NCBI RefSeq assembly: GCF_010977555.1
Contig: NZ_CP048815.1
Span: forward strand, 4,208,501 to 4,272,500
Direction: 5' to 3'
DNA from: Caulobacter rhizosphaerae
GTDB lineage: Bacteria; Pseudomonadota; Alphaproteobacteria; Caulobacterales; Caulobacteraceae
Length of the DNA: 64,000 bases
Shown here: one piece after another, positions 1 to 9,070 of the stretch
Position numbering within the stretch: the stretch's first letter is position 1
How the letters are laid out: each line of letters opens with the position of its first letter
Notes under the pieces: model-generated
What the model saw: only the letters and a program-made list of their open reading frames with translations
What the model was told of the DNA's origin: nothing
The model's database searches: none
Made by a program: the position numbers and the translations under genes

Positions 1-14
1 CGGGGAGCCGAAAA

Positions 15-100
15 CCTCGTCCTTCGACAGGCTCAGAATGAGGTTTTCTACGGCTCGGCCTGCAAATTGGTCCTCATCCTGAGCTTGTCGAAGGACGAGG
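15..100. repeat. REP-like inverted repeat pair
   Basis: A 29-base unit at 15-43 reappears in reverse complement at 72-100, with about two mismatches. Its core reads CCTTCGACAGGCTCAG. The same unit recurs as an inverted pair at 5850-5933. The pair lies just past the stop of upp, so it is intergenic. This is the pattern of a REP-type palindromic repeat; a role in transcript ends is inference. Confidence 0.75.
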
Positions 101-117
101 ACCACGCACCGCCACTC

Positions 118-747
118 TTAACGGGTGCCGAAGGTCCGGTCGCCGGCGTCGCCCAGGCCGGGCACGATGTAGCCGTGGTCGTTCAGCTCGGCGTCCACCG
201 CCGCCGTCCAGATCGGCACGTCGGGATGGGCGGCGCGCAGGGTTTCCACGCCTTGAACCGAGGCCACCAGGCAGACGAAGCGCAGGTCGCTCACGCCCGA
301 ACGCTTGAGCAGGTTCAGCGCCGCCACCGCCGTATGGCCGGTGGCCAGCATCGGGTCGACCACGATGACCAGGCGGTCGGCGATGTCCTCGGGGGTCTTG
401 TAGTAGTACTCCACCGCCTCCAGCGAGGCCGGGTCGCGGAACAGGCCGATGTGCGCCACCCGCGCCGAGGGCACCAGGTCCAGCATGCCCTCGGCCATGC
501 CCAGGCCCGCCCGCAGGATCGGGGCGAAGACCAGCTTCTTGCCGGAGATCTCCTCGGCCGTGGTCGGGGCCACGGGGGTCTCGATCTCGACCGTGTGGGT
601 CGGCAGGGCGCGGGTGACCTCGTAGCAGAGCAGGGTCGCGGTCTCGCGCATCAGGGCGCGGAAGGTCTTGGTCGAGGTCTGCTTGTCGCGCATCCGGGTC
701 AGCTTGTGGCGGACCAGGGGGTGGTCGACGATGGTGACGCCTTGCAT
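118..747 (-). CDS. upp: Uracil phosphoribosyltransferase
   Basis: A 209-residue protein that makes UMP from uracil and PRPP in pyrimidine salvage in the cytosol. The PRPP-binding loop [10 protein letters not shown] is at residues 131-140, and the C-terminal [12 protein letters not shown] segment is the uracil-binding region typical of Upp. The length is standard for the family. The frame is open further upstream to 963, but the start at 747 ([10 protein letters not shown]) gives the normal Upp N-terminus; the upstream extension overlaps the TetR gene in another frame and has no family similarity. The next gene on this strand, a TetR regulator, ends at 837, leaving 89 bases between them. No other pyrimidine gene is nearby. 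Confidence 0.95.
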   Translation of the reverse strand: MQGVTIVDHPLVRHKLTRMRDKQTSTKTFRALMRETATLLCYEVTRALPTHTVEIETPVAPTTAEEISGKKLVFAPILRAGLGMAEGMLDLVPSARVAHIGLFRDPASLEAVEYYYKTPEDIADRLVIVVDPMLATGHTAVAALNLLKRSGVSDLRFVCLVASVQGVETLRAAHPDVPIWTAAVDAELNDHGYIVPGLGDAGDRTFGTR

Positions 748-836
748 GGGCCGAGCTTCCGTCTCGCGGGAGGCGGACGGCGCTCCCTTCCCCGCACCCA
801 GTGCCGCCTTAGCGCCGTCTCGCCAAGCGGAAATCG

Positions 837-1463
837 TCAGGATTTCGCGCCGTAGGCCGCCAGGAACACCTTGACCGCCGGCAGCACCTCGCGGTCGATC
901 TCGTCCGGCGTGGGCGCGTCCATGGCCCGGCACAGCCGCGCCTTCAGCATGCGGTTCTGGCACAGGCCGATGAACTGGTGCGCGGCGTGGACCGGGTCGT
1001 CGATCCGCAGTTGCCCGCTGTCGACCGCCTTCTGCAGGATCACGCCCAGCAGCTTAGCCCCGCTCCGGGGGCCCGCCTCGTAGAAGGCGTGGCCGATCTC
1101 GGGCGTGCGCTGGGCCTCGGCGACGATGACCCGGAAGTTGGCCATGCTGAAATCGCTCAGCACGATCGACAGGTAGGTGCGCCCGACCCTGGTCAGGGCC
1201 TCACGGATGTCGCCCGGCTCGGAGCCGATCTCGAACATGGCGTCGCGCTGCCAGGCGCAGTGGCGCACCACATAGGCGGCGAACAGCTCTTCCTTGTTCT
1301 TGAAGTAGTTGTAGAGCGTGCCCTTGGACCCGCCGAGCCGGGCCGCGATCGTCGACATGGACGCGTTGGCGTAGCCCTCCTCCAGGAACACGTCGCTGGC
1401 GACATCCAGGATGGCTTCACGGCGGGCGTCTCGGTCGAGACGCGGTTTCACGTCCTGCATCAT
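837..1463 (-). CDS. TetR/AcrR-family transcriptional repressor
   Basis: A 208-residue regulator. The N-terminal helix-turn-helix lies at about residues 36-55 and shows the TetR signature ([24 protein letters not shown]). The C-terminal ligand-binding part looks like the AcrR-type C-terminal domain. The gene is divergent from the efflux operon beginning at 1563. A perfect 19-bp palindrome at 1526-1544 sits in the 99-base gap between them, so the protein very likely represses both itself and the pump and is released by a pump substrate. The substrate cannot be told from sequence. Confidence 0.93.
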   Translation of the reverse strand: MMQDVKPRLDRDARREAILDVASDVFLEEGYANASMSTIAARLGGSKGTLYNYFKNKEELFAAYVVRHCAWQRDAMFEIGSEPGDIREALTRVGRTYLSIVLSDFSMANFRVIVAEAQRTPEIGHAFYEAGPRSGAKLLGVILQKAVDSGQLRIDDPVHAAHQFIGLCQNRMLKARLCRAMDAPTPDEIDREVLPAVKVFLAAYGAKS

Positions 1464-1485
1464 TTCTTTTCCTTCGGGAGCCCCC

Positions 1486-1513
1486 TTGATCCCGTCAAGC
1501 TCGCGGTTATATC
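1486..1513 (+). promoter_or_regulatory. Candidate promoter of the efflux operon
   Basis: TTGATC at 1486-1491 and TATATC at 1508-1513 are 16 bases apart, a reasonable -35/-10 pair for the rightward efflux operon. The TetR operator begins 13 bases after the -10, so a bound repressor would block RNA polymerase clearance. The call is by eye; the transcription start is not known. Confidence 0.4.
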
Positions 1514-1525
1514 AGCGCCACCATA

Positions 1526-1544
1526 TGACCGTACAGTACGGTCA
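1526..1544. promoter_or_regulatory. TetR-type operator, 19-bp perfect palindrome
   Basis: The sequence TGACCGTACAGTACGGTCA is a perfect palindrome with 9-bp arms around a central A. It lies between the divergent tetR-type gene and the outer membrane efflux gene. Size, symmetry and place fit an operator for the adjacent TetR protein. On the minus strand it would fall between -35-like and -10-like boxes of the regulator's own promoter. Confidence 0.8.
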
Positions 1545-1562
1545 ATTCAAGGTCAGCCGCCG

Positions 1563-3032
1563 ATGTCATCCAACGTCCTGGACAAGCCCCCCGCCTCCAA
1601 GTCGCCCGGATCCCACGCGATCGGCGCCACGGTTTCGATCCTGCTGGCCGCCCTGCTGACCAGCGCCTGCGCGACGATGCCGGACGCGACGCCGGCCCGG
1701 GTCGCCAAGGCGCCGGAGGCCTACGCCACGGCCCAGACCCTGGCCGCCTCAGAGGCCGCCGCCTGGCCTGCCGACGCCTGGTGGAAGGCCTATGGCGACG
1801 CCCAGCTGGACGCTCTGGTCGACGAAGCGTTGACGGGCTCGCCCACCTTGGCCCAGGCGCAGGCCCGCCTGCGCCGCGCCCAGGCCCTGGCCAGCCAGGC
1901 CAAGGCCGCCCAGCTGCCCAGCGTCGCCGCCAACGGTGCGGTCGAGCGGTCCAAGCAGAGCTACAACAACGGCATCCCCGCCGACTTCGTGCCCCAGGGC
2001 TACAACGACTACGGCCGGCTCAGCCTCGACTTCAGCTGGGAGCTGGACTTCTGGGGCAAGAACCGGGCGGCCGTGGCCGCCGCGACCTCCGAAGCCAGGG
2101 CCGCCCAGGCTGACGCCGCCCAGGCCCGGCTGATGTTGGCCACCTCGGTCGCCGCCAGCTACGCCGACCTCGCCCGCCTCTACGCCGAGCGCGACGTGGC
2201 CGAGCGGTCGGTGGCCCTGCGGCAGGAAACCCTGACCCTGGTCAGCAACCGGGTGACCAACGGCCTGGACACGCGCGGCGAGCTGCGCCAGGCCGAGGCC
2301 GGTCCGCCCAACGCCCGGGCCGAGCTGGCCGCCCTCGACGAGCAGATCGCCCAGACGCGCAACGGCCTGGCCGCCCTGCTGGGCGCGGGTCCCGACCGCG
2401 GCCTGGCGATCGCCCGCCCCTCGGTCGCCGCCCTCAAGCCGTTCGGCCTGCCCGCCAACCTCGCCGCCGACCTGATCGGCCGCCGCCCCGACGTGGTCGC
2501 CGCCAAGTGGCGGGCCGAGGCCGCCAGCAAGCGGATCGGCCAGGCCAAGGCGGCCTTCTATCCGAACGTCAACCTGGCCGCCGCCATCGGCGTGCAGTCG
2601 CTGCACCTGGACAAGCTGTTCGACAGCGGCTCGGACGTCGGCAGCGTCGGCCCCGCCATCAGCCTGCCGATCTTCGAGGGCGGACGGCTGAAGGCCAACC
2701 TCCGCGCGGCCGAGGCCGACCGCGACGGCGCGGTGGCCGCCTACGACGCCGCCGTCACCCAGGCCCTGCGCGACGTCGCCGACGTGGCCGCCAGCGAGCG
2801 GGCCCTGAGCACCCGGCTGACCGAAAGCCGCGCCGCCCTGGCCGCCAGCGAGGACGGCTTCCGGATCGCCAAGCTGCGCTACCAGGGCGGCCTGTCGACC
2901 TACCAGAACGTACTGATCGCCGAACAGGCGGTGCTGTCGCAGCGCCGGATCGTCGCCGACCTGGAAAGCCGCGCCCTGACCCTGGACGTCGCCCTGGTGC
3001 GCGCCCTGGGCGGCGGCTTCGCTCCCGCCTGA
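1563..3032 (+). CDS. NodT-family outer membrane efflux lipoprotein
   Basis: A 489-residue TolC-like outer membrane channel. A signal sequence ends in a lipobox-like LLTSAC near residue 35, so it is probably a lipoprotein. Two outer-membrane-efflux repeats follow, with motifs such as ELDFWGKNR and, near the C-terminus, LRYQGGLSTYQNVLIAEQ. The open frame runs much further upstream, but the ATG at 1563 lies just past the operator and begins the exported protein. The next two genes encode the periplasmic adaptor and the inner membrane pump, giving a complete tripartite efflux system in one transcription unit. Confidence 0.93.
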   Translation: MSSNVLDKPPASKSPGSHAIGATVSILLAALLTSACATMPDATPARVAKAPEAYATAQTLAASEAAAWPADAWWKAYGDAQLDALVDEALTGSPTLAQAQARLRRAQALASQAKAAQLPSVAANGAVERSKQSYNNGIPADFVPQGYNDYGRLSLDFSWELDFWGKNRAAVAAATSEARAAQADAAQARLMLATSVAASYADLARLYAERDVAERSVALRQETLTLVSNRVTNGLDTRGELRQAEAGPPNARAELAALDEQIAQTRNGLAALLGAGPDRGLAIARPSVAALKPFGLPANLAADLIGRRPDVVAAKWRAEAASKRIGQAKAAFYPNVNLAAAIGVQSLHLDKLFDSGSDVGSVGPAISLPIFEGGRLKANLRAAEADRDGAVAAYDAAVTQALRDVADVAASERALSTRLTESRAALAASEDGFRIAKLRYQGGLSTYQNVLIAEQAVLSQRRIVADLESRALTLDVALVRALGGGFAPA

Positions 3033-3087
3033 CCCCAATTCGAACCCGCTTTCCACCCTTCGCTTTCGCGCCTCCAGGACCTCCCCC

Positions 3088-4203
3088 ATGGCCGACACCG
3101 CCTCCCCCGCCAAGCCCAACGGCAATCGTCGACAACTGCTGACCGGCCTGGCCGTCGTGGTCGTCATCGGCGTCGTGCTCTGGGTGCTCTACGCCGTCCT
3201 GATCGGCTCGCGCCACGTCGAGACCGACAACGCCTATGTCGGGGCCGAAGTCGCCCAGGTGACGCCGCTGATCAGCGGGCCGGTCGCCAAGGTGCTGGTC
3301 TCCGAGACCCAGACCGTGACCGCCGGCCAGCCGCTGGTGGTGATCGACGACGCCGACGCCCGGATCGCGGTCCTCGCCGCCCAGGCCGCCCTCGGCCAGG
3401 CCCAGCGCAAGGTGCAGGGCTACTTCGCCAGCGACGACGCCCTGGCCGGCCAGGTGGCGGCCCGCGACGCCGACATCGCCCGCGCCGCCGCCGCCGTCAC
3501 CGGCGCCCAGGCCAGCCTGGAGCAGGCGCGGATCGAACTGTCGCGACGCAAGGCCCTGTCGGACTCCGGCGCGGTGTCCGGCGAGGAGCTGACCACCGCC
3601 CAGAGCCAATACACCAACGCCCAGTCGGCCCTGGTCGAGGCCCGCGCCGCCCTGGCCCAGGCCAAGGCCACCCGCACCGCCGCCGAGGGCAACCGCGAGG
3701 TCAACACCGCCCTGATCTCCGGCCTGCCCGCCAACAAGAACCCCGAGATCGCCGCCGCCGAGGCCCGCCTGGCCAGCGCCCAGCTGGCCCTTGACCGCAC
3801 CGTGCTGCGCGCGCCGCTGGCCGGCGTGGTGTCCAAGAAGAACGTCCAGGTCGGCCAGCAGGTCCAGGTCGGCGCGCCGCTGATGGCCATCGTCCCGACG
3901 ACCAACGCCTATGTCGACGCCAACTTCAAGGAAGTACAGCTGGACAAGGTGCGTGTCGGCCAGCCGGTCACCCTGACCTCCGACCTATACGGCCACGGCG
4001 TGAAGTTCCACGGCCGGGTGAAGGGCCTGTCGGGCGGCACCGGTTCGGCCTTCTCGCTGATCCCGGCCCAGAACGCCTCGGGCAACTGGATCAAGGTTGT
4101 GCAGCGCCTACCCGTCCGCATCACCCTGGATCCGGCCGAACTGAAGGACCATCCGCTGAGGGTCGGCCTGTCGATGAAGGCCAAGATCGACACGTCCAAG
4201 TAG
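3088..4203 (+). CDS. EmrA/HlyD-family periplasmic adaptor
   Basis: A 371-residue membrane fusion protein. One N-terminal membrane helix is at about residues 16-40, followed by the lipoyl/barrel-sandwich half motif DNAYVGAEVAQVTPLISGPVAKVLV, a long Ala/Gln-rich coiled-coil hairpin, then the second lipoyl half (LRAPLAGVVSKKNVQVGQ) and a beta-barrel region containing VDANFKE, all typical of EmrA. It would link the MFS pump encoded 33 bases downstream to the NodT-type channel encoded 55 bases upstream. Confidence 0.95.
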   Translation: MADTASPAKPNGNRRQLLTGLAVVVVIGVVLWVLYAVLIGSRHVETDNAYVGAEVAQVTPLISGPVAKVLVSETQTVTAGQPLVVIDDADARIAVLAAQAALGQAQRKVQGYFASDDALAGQVAARDADIARAAAAVTGAQASLEQARIELSRRKALSDSGAVSGEELTTAQSQYTNAQSALVEARAALAQAKATRTAAEGNREVNTALISGLPANKNPEIAAAEARLASAQLALDRTVLRAPLAGVVSKKNVQVGQQVQVGAPLMAIVPTTNAYVDANFKEVQLDKVRVGQPVTLTSDLYGHGVKFHGRVKGLSGGTGSAFSLIPAQNASGNWIKVVQRLPVRITLDPAELKDHPLRVGLSMKAKIDTSK

Positions 4204-4236
4204 CCCCGCGCCCGTAAGCCCCCAAGGAAGCGCCGC

Positions 4237-5820
4237 ATGGCCGACCCGGACACCTCCCCCGCAGCGCCCGCCGCGCCGGCCCAGCCGGCCGGCCCCGCGC
4301 CCCTGACCGGCGTCACCCTGGGCGTGACCGCCATCGCCCTGGCGCTGGGCACCTTCATGCAGGTGCTGGACAGCACCATCGCCAACGTCTCGATCAACAC
4401 CATCTCCGGCAATCTGGGCGTTAGCACCAGCCAGGGCACCTGGGTGATCACCTCGTTCGCCGTGGCCAACGGCGTGTCGGTGCCCCTGACCGGCTGGCTG
4501 ATGGGCCGTTATGGCGTCGTGAAGACCTTCGTGGTCTCGGTGCTGCTGTTCACCATCGCCTCGTTCCTGTGCGGGATCTCGTGGAGCCTGACCTCGCTGA
4601 TCGGCTTCCGCCTGCTGCAGGGCCTGGTTTCGGGCCCGATGATCCCGGGCTCGCAGGCCCTGCTGATCATGATCTTCCCCCCCCACAAACGGGGCACGGC
4701 CCTGGCCATCTGGTCGATGACCACCCTGGTGGCGCCCATCTGCGGCCCCATCCTGGGCGGCTACATCTCCGACAACATCGCCTGGCCGTGGATCTTCCTG
4801 ATCAACGTGCCCGTCGGCCTGATCTGCGCCTTCTTCTGCTGGCGGCCGCTGGCCAGCCGCGAGACCCCCACCCGCAAGGTCCCGATCGACACCACCGGCT
4901 TCATGCTGCTGCTGATCTGGGTCGGCGCCCTGCAGGTGATGCTGGACACCGGCAAGGAGGCCGACTGGTTCAACTCGCCGGCCATCGTGGTCGAACTGGT
5001 GATCGCCATCGTCGGCTTCATCGCCTGGGTGATCTGGGAGCTCGGCGAGAAGCACCCGATCGTCGACCTGTCGCTGTTCAAGTCCAAGAACTTCGCCCTG
5101 GGCACCCTGGCCTTCTGCCTGGGCTATGCGGTGTTCTTCGGCAGCAACCTGTTGCAGCCGCTGTGGCTGCAGACCCGCATGGGCTACATCGCCACCTGGG
5201 CCGGCCTGGTCGCCGCGCCCAGCGGGGTGGTGGCGGTGATCCTGACGCCGTTCGCCGCCCGCCTGATGCAGAAGGTCGACGCCCGCTGGACCGCCAGCGT
5301 GTCGATGGCCGCCTTCGCCCTGTCGTTCTTCATGCGCTCGGAGTTCACCCCCGACGTCGACTTCAAGGCCCTGGTCTGGCCGATGCTGGTGCAGGGGGTG
5401 GCGATGAGCACCTTCTTCCTGTCGATGGTGACCATCTCGCTGAACGGGATCGCGCCGCACCAGTTGCCCTCGGCCTCGGGCCTGTCGAACTTCTCGCGGA
5501 TCACCGCCGGCAGTTTCGCCGCCTCGCTTGTCACCACCATCTGGGACCGCAGCGAGTCGCTGCACCAGACGCGCCTGGCCGAGACCATGGGCTCCAACGA
5601 CCCGGCCTGGCTGGCGGCGGTCGAGCGCATGCAGGCCGTGGGCCTCTCCCACGCCCAGGCGGTGGGCGCGGCGACCAGCCAGGTGGTCAACCAGGCCTAT
5701 CTGCTGGCCACGGTGGACTTCTTCCGCGCCTCGGCCTGGCTGGCGGTGCTGCTGATCCCCTGCATCTGGCTGACCAACAAGGCGATGAGCGGCGGCGGCG
5801 CGCCGCCGCCGGCCGACTGA
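4237..5820 (+). CDS. EmrB/QacA-type MFS drug exporter (DHA2, 14 TM)
   Basis: A 527-residue inner membrane transporter with many hydrophobic helices, consistent with the 14-helix DHA2 family. The signature of helix 1 (TFMQVLDSTIANVSINTISGNLG) and the GWLMGRYGVVKTF loop are present, as is the antiporter motif around RLLQGLVSGPMIPGSQALL. A strong Shine-Dalgarno (AAGGAAG at 4224-4230) lies 6 bases before the ATG. It is the last gene of the efflux operon; substrates are likely hydrophobic toxicants but are not defined by sequence. Confidence 0.95.
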   Translation: MADPDTSPAAPAAPAQPAGPAPLTGVTLGVTAIALALGTFMQVLDSTIANVSINTISGNLGVSTSQGTWVITSFAVANGVSVPLTGWLMGRYGVVKTFVVSVLLFTIASFLCGISWSLTSLIGFRLLQGLVSGPMIPGSQALLIMIFPPHKRGTALAIWSMTTLVAPICGPILGGYISDNIAWPWIFLINVPVGLICAFFCWRPLASRETPTRKVPIDTTGFMLLLIWVGALQVMLDTGKEADWFNSPAIVVELVIAIVGFIAWVIWELGEKHPIVDLSLFKSKNFALGTLAFCLGYAVFFGSNLLQPLWLQTRMGYIATWAGLVAAPSGVVAVILTPFAARLMQKVDARWTASVSMAAFALSFFMRSEFTPDVDFKALVWPMLVQGVAMSTFFLSMVTISLNGIAPHQLPSASGLSNFSRITAGSFAASLVTTIWDRSESLHQTRLAETMGSNDPAWLAAVERMQAVGLSHAQAVGAATSQVVNQAYLLATVDFFRASAWLAVLLIPCIWLTNKAMSGGGAPPPAD

Positions 5821-5849
5821 TAGTCTCAACGTGTCGCGCCGTACGGGGT

Positions 5850-5933
5850 CCTCGTCCTTCGACAAGCTCAGGATGAGGACCCTTTCACAGGCCGCGCAGT
5901 AAGACCCCATCCTGAGCCTGTCGAAGGACGAGG
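5850..5933. repeat. REP-like inverted repeat pair, second copy
   Basis: The same 29-base unit as at 15-100 is found at 5850-5878 and, in reverse complement, at 5905-5933. It lies after the last efflux gene and before the GntR gene. The pair could fold into a long hairpin in the operon's 3' end. Confidence 0.75.
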
Positions 5934-6003
5934 TCTTCGCCCGCCCTACCCTTCCGCTGCGTCGCCGCTTAGGATAGCGCCGTCGAGAGGGTTGAAGACG
6001 AAG

Positions 6004-6777
6004 ATGACGACGACGGCGGCCGCCAGTCCCCTGCGCCTCTACCAGCGCGTGGCCGCCGACATCGGCCAGGCCATCGCCGAGGGCCGCCACCAGCCCGGCC
6101 AGCGCCTAGCCTCCGAGCGCGACCTGGCCGAGGCCTTCGGCGTCAGCCGCCCGACCATCCGCCGGGCCGTGATCGCCCTGGAGATGCGCGGCCTGCTGGA
6201 GGCCCGGCAAGGATCGGGGGTCTATGTGCGCGCCGGGGGCCAGCCGGCCCCGCCGCCCCGCGATCTGGACATCGGGGCCTTCGACCAGGCCGAGGCCCGC
6301 CGCCTGTTCGAGGGCGAGGCCGCCGCCCTCGCCGCCACCCTGATCACCGACGAGGAGTTGGCCTATCTCGAGACCCTGGTGGCCGAGATGAACAGCGAGA
6401 ATTCGACCAAGGAACAGTCCGAGCTGGCCGACCGCCAGTTCCACATCACCATCGCCCAGGCCACCCGCAACAGCGCCATCGTCCGCGTGGTCGAGAACAC
6501 CTGGGACCTGCGCTACAAGTCGCGCCTGTGCATGCAGATGCTGGAAAAGGCCCGGCACGTGCGCAAGCGGCCGCTGAACGACGAGCACCAGGACATCATC
6601 GAGTCTCTGCGCACCCGCGACCCCAAGGCCGCCCGCGCCGCCATGCAGACCCACCTGGGCGGGCTGATCGAGAACCTGCTGCTGACCGCCGAACTGGAGG
6701 CGATGGAGCAGACCCGCGAACGCTTGGCCAGCAAGCGCGAGGAGATCGCCCTGCGAGCGGCCAGCGCGGCGAAATAG
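6004..6777 (+). CDS. FadR-subfamily GntR transcriptional regulator (copy 1)
   Basis: A 257-residue regulator. The winged helix is at about residues 15-75 (SERDLAEAFGVSRPTIRRAV, then EARQGSGVYV). An FCD effector domain follows, with the metal-site pattern D..FH...A.AT.N, then DEH and QTHL. The frame also offers TTG at 5992, but ATG at 6004 makes the N-terminus (MTTTAAASPLRLYQ) line up with the paralogue at 9071 (MTTGATDPQKLYQ). FadR-type regulators often sense sugar acids or small carboxylates; a link to the pectin genes is inference. It stands alone between REP elements. Confidence 0.88.
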   Translation: MTTTAAASPLRLYQRVAADIGQAIAEGRHQPGQRLASERDLAEAFGVSRPTIRRAVIALEMRGLLEARQGSGVYVRAGGQPAPPPRDLDIGAFDQAEARRLFEGEAAALAATLITDEELAYLETLVAEMNSENSTKEQSELADRQFHITIAQATRNSAIVRVVENTWDLRYKSRLCMQMLEKARHVRKRPLNDEHQDIIESLRTRDPKAARAAMQTHLGGLIENLLLTAELEAMEQTRERLASKREEIALRAASAAK

Positions 6778-6783
6778 GCTTGC

Positions 6784-6859
6784 GGGGACATGCCCTTGCG
6801 GCGTGTCCCCCTTTCAGCCGCGGCGCGACGATGGGGACACGCCGCGAGGGCGCGTCCCC
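6784..6859. repeat. Pair of mirror-image hairpins (REP/BIME-like)
   Basis: Two 27-base hairpins are found at 6784-6810 and 6833-6859, each with 11-bp GGGGAC.../...GTCCCC arms and a 5-base loop. The second is nearly the reverse complement of the first (about three differences). They fill the gap between the convergent GntR gene and the penicillin-binding protein gene. The inverted-pair structure suggests a bipartite REP element that may also act as a bidirectional transcript end. Confidence 0.65.
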
Positions 6860-6869
6860 GGCCCCGGCT

Positions 6870-8888
6870 CTAGCCCGCCGGTCGATCCGCCGCCGGCGCG
6901 GCCGGCGCGGCGGGGACCGCGATGACCGGAGCGGCCGGAGCGGCGGGCGGCGCGTCGGAAGCGGGCGCCGCGCCGTCGGCGGGCGGTGGGACCTCACCGT
7001 CCGCCGGAACCGCGCCCTCGACTGGCGTGCCGTCGGGGTTTAGCAGCATCGGGTCCTCGGCCGCCGAGACGGCGTCGTCGCCCTCGGGCTCGGCGGCCCT
7101 GGGCGCGTCGCGGTTCACGGCGTAGGTGGCCACGCTCTTCCAGATCTTGGCCGGCAGGCCGCCGCCGACCACGCCGTTCATGGCGCTGTTGTCGTCGTTG
7201 CCGACCCAAACGCCGATCACCAAGTCGCCGACATAGCCGACGAACAGGGCGTCGCGATAATCCTGGCTGGTGCCGGTCTTGCCGAACGCGCCGGGGATCG
7301 CCGCCTCGATCCCGGTGCCCCGCTGGGTGGCCGAGCGCAACAGATCGCGCATTCCGGCCAGTTCGGCCTTGCTCAGCGACTTGACGCCGGCGGGCTTTTT
7401 CCAGTCGGCCAGGCCATGCGGGATCACCGGCGCCTCGCCGGCGTCGATCGCCGCATAGGCGGCCGTCAGCCGCACCAGGCTCATCGGGCCGGTGCCCAAG
7501 GCCAGGGTCAGGTCGTTGGGGATCGGGTCGGTGACGCCCAGGTCGCGGGCGGTGCGGACGATCGCGTCGCGGCCGATGTCATGGGCCAGGCGCACGGCGG
7601 CCACGTTGGACGAGGCGGCGAAGGCGGTGATCAGCGGCACCTCACGGCCGGCGTACTTGCCCTCGTGGTTCTTGGGCGTCCAGCCGCTGACCTCGACCGG
7701 CGCGTCGAGGATCGGGCTGGTCGGGGTCATGCCCTGGCGGATCGCCGCCAGATAGACGAACAGCTTGAAGGCCGAGCCCGGCGGGCGCTGGGCGTCGGCG
7801 CGGTTGAACTGGCTGAGCTTGTAGTCGCGGCCGCCGACCATGGCCACGATCCGGCCGTCGGTGCGCATGGCCACAATCGCCCCCTGGGTGACGTTCAACG
7901 CCTTGCCGTCGCGGGCGATGGCCTGGTCGAGGATCTTCTCGGCCTGGGCCTGCAGCTTGGGGTCCAGGGTGGTGCGCACCACCGTCTCGCCATAGGTGTT
8001 CTCGAACACCGCCTTGGCCTGGGGGAACACCCAGTCGGCGAAGTAGGAGCCGACCGGCAGCTTGGGCCGGCCCGCCTGGACATGGACCTGCTGGACCGCG
8101 CGGTCGGCCTGGGCCTGGGTGATCACCCCGGTGTCGACCATGGCGCCCAGCACGGTCTTCATCCGCGTCTTGGCGCCCTCGAAGTTCTCGGTCGGGGCCC
8201 AGCGGGACGGAGCCTTGACCAGACCCGCCAGCATCGCCGCCTCGCCCACCGACAATTGCTCGGGCGACTTGTCGAAATAGTGCCGGGCCGCCGCGCCCAG
8301 GCCGAACGTGCCGTCACCGAAATAGACCGACGACAGGTAGCGCGACAGGATCTCGTCCTTGGACAGCCGGGCGTCCAGGTAGAGGGCGATCAGCACCTCC
8401 TGGATCTTGCGCCGGAAGGTGCGCTTGTTGGACAGGAAGGCGTTCTTGGCCAGTTGCTGGGTGATGGTCGAGCCGCCCTCGGACACCCCGCCCGCCTTGG
8501 CGTTGGCGCCCACGGCCCGCAGGATCGCCTTGGGGTCCACGCCGATGTGCTTGTAGAATCGCCGGTCCTCGATGGCGATGAACGCGCCCGGCACATAGGC
8601 GGGCAGCTTGGCCACGTCGACCGGCGCCTCCTTGTACGAACCCCGGCGGGCGATCGGCGAGCCGTCGGCGGCCACGATCACCAGGGTCGGATTGGCCAGG
8701 GGCTCCAGCGCCCGGCCCAGCGGCAGCGACCACAGCAGCGAGGCGACGAAGACGATCACCGCCAGCACGACGACCGCCGTCCCGCCGATCAGCCAGGGCC
8801 GCCGCTTCCAGATCGGCGGCTTTGCGGGCGGCGGCGTCGGGTCGGCGGGGTCGAGGTCGGCGGCGTCGGACATTCGGGTCGCACTCAT
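6870..8888 (-). CDS. Class A penicillin-binding protein (bifunctional transglycosylase/transpeptidase)
   Basis: A 672-residue cell-wall synthase. One membrane anchor is at residues 33-54. The GT51 transglycosylase has its catalytic Glu in AIEDRRFYKH (E107) and the EGGSTITQQLAKN motif at 137-149. The transpeptidase has SAFK (S372-K375), SSN (426-428) and KTGT (537-540). The last ~65 residues are Pro/Ala-rich and probably disordered. The size is near the family average. A second ATG at 8873 would remove five residues. It polymerises lipid II and cross-links peptidoglycan in the periplasm. It is convergent with the first GntR gene and divergent from the second. Confidence 0.95.
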   Translation of the reverse strand: MSATRMSDAADLDPADPTPPPAKPPIWKRRPWLIGGTAVVVLAVIVFVASLLWSLPLGRALEPLANPTLVIVAADGSPIARRGSYKEAPVDVAKLPAYVPGAFIAIEDRRFYKHIGVDPKAILRAVGANAKAGGVSEGGSTITQQLAKNAFLSNKRTFRRKIQEVLIALYLDARLSKDEILSRYLSSVYFGDGTFGLGAAARHYFDKSPEQLSVGEAAMLAGLVKAPSRWAPTENFEGAKTRMKTVLGAMVDTGVITQAQADRAVQQVHVQAGRPKLPVGSYFADWVFPQAKAVFENTYGETVVRTTLDPKLQAQAEKILDQAIARDGKALNVTQGAIVAMRTDGRIVAMVGGRDYKLSQFNRADAQRPPGSAFKLFVYLAAIRQGMTPTSPILDAPVEVSGWTPKNHEGKYAGREVPLITAFAASSNVAAVRLAHDIGRDAIVRTARDLGVTDPIPNDLTLALGTGPMSLVRLTAAYAAIDAGEAPVIPHGLADWKKPAGVKSLSKAELAGMRDLLRSATQRGTGIEAAIPGAFGKTGTSQDYRDALFVGYVGDLVIGVWVGNDDNSAMNGVVGGGLPAKIWKSVATYAVNRDAPRAAEPEGDDAVSAAEDPMLLNPDGTPVEGAVPADGEVPPPADGAAPASDAPPAAPAAPVIAVPAAPAAPAADRPAG

Positions 8889-9070
8889 TCAGGCGAAGGG
8901 TCGCCAGGATGAGCGCGGCAATAGCACAGGCGATCCGTCCCGCGGCACGCCCCGCACGCAAAAAAGTGACCAGCCCCGTCATCGCCACGGTCGCGCCTGA
9001 CCGTGCGGGAGCGGCCAACGGTGACGCTGGCGCTGGCGCCTCGCCCTTCGTCCCCGCTAGGATGTCGGAC

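Noticed and set aside
4108..6090. 660-residue antisense open frame through the EmrB gene
   Set aside because: It includes the REP repeat in its reading and is antisense to a clear MFS transporter; no protein character.
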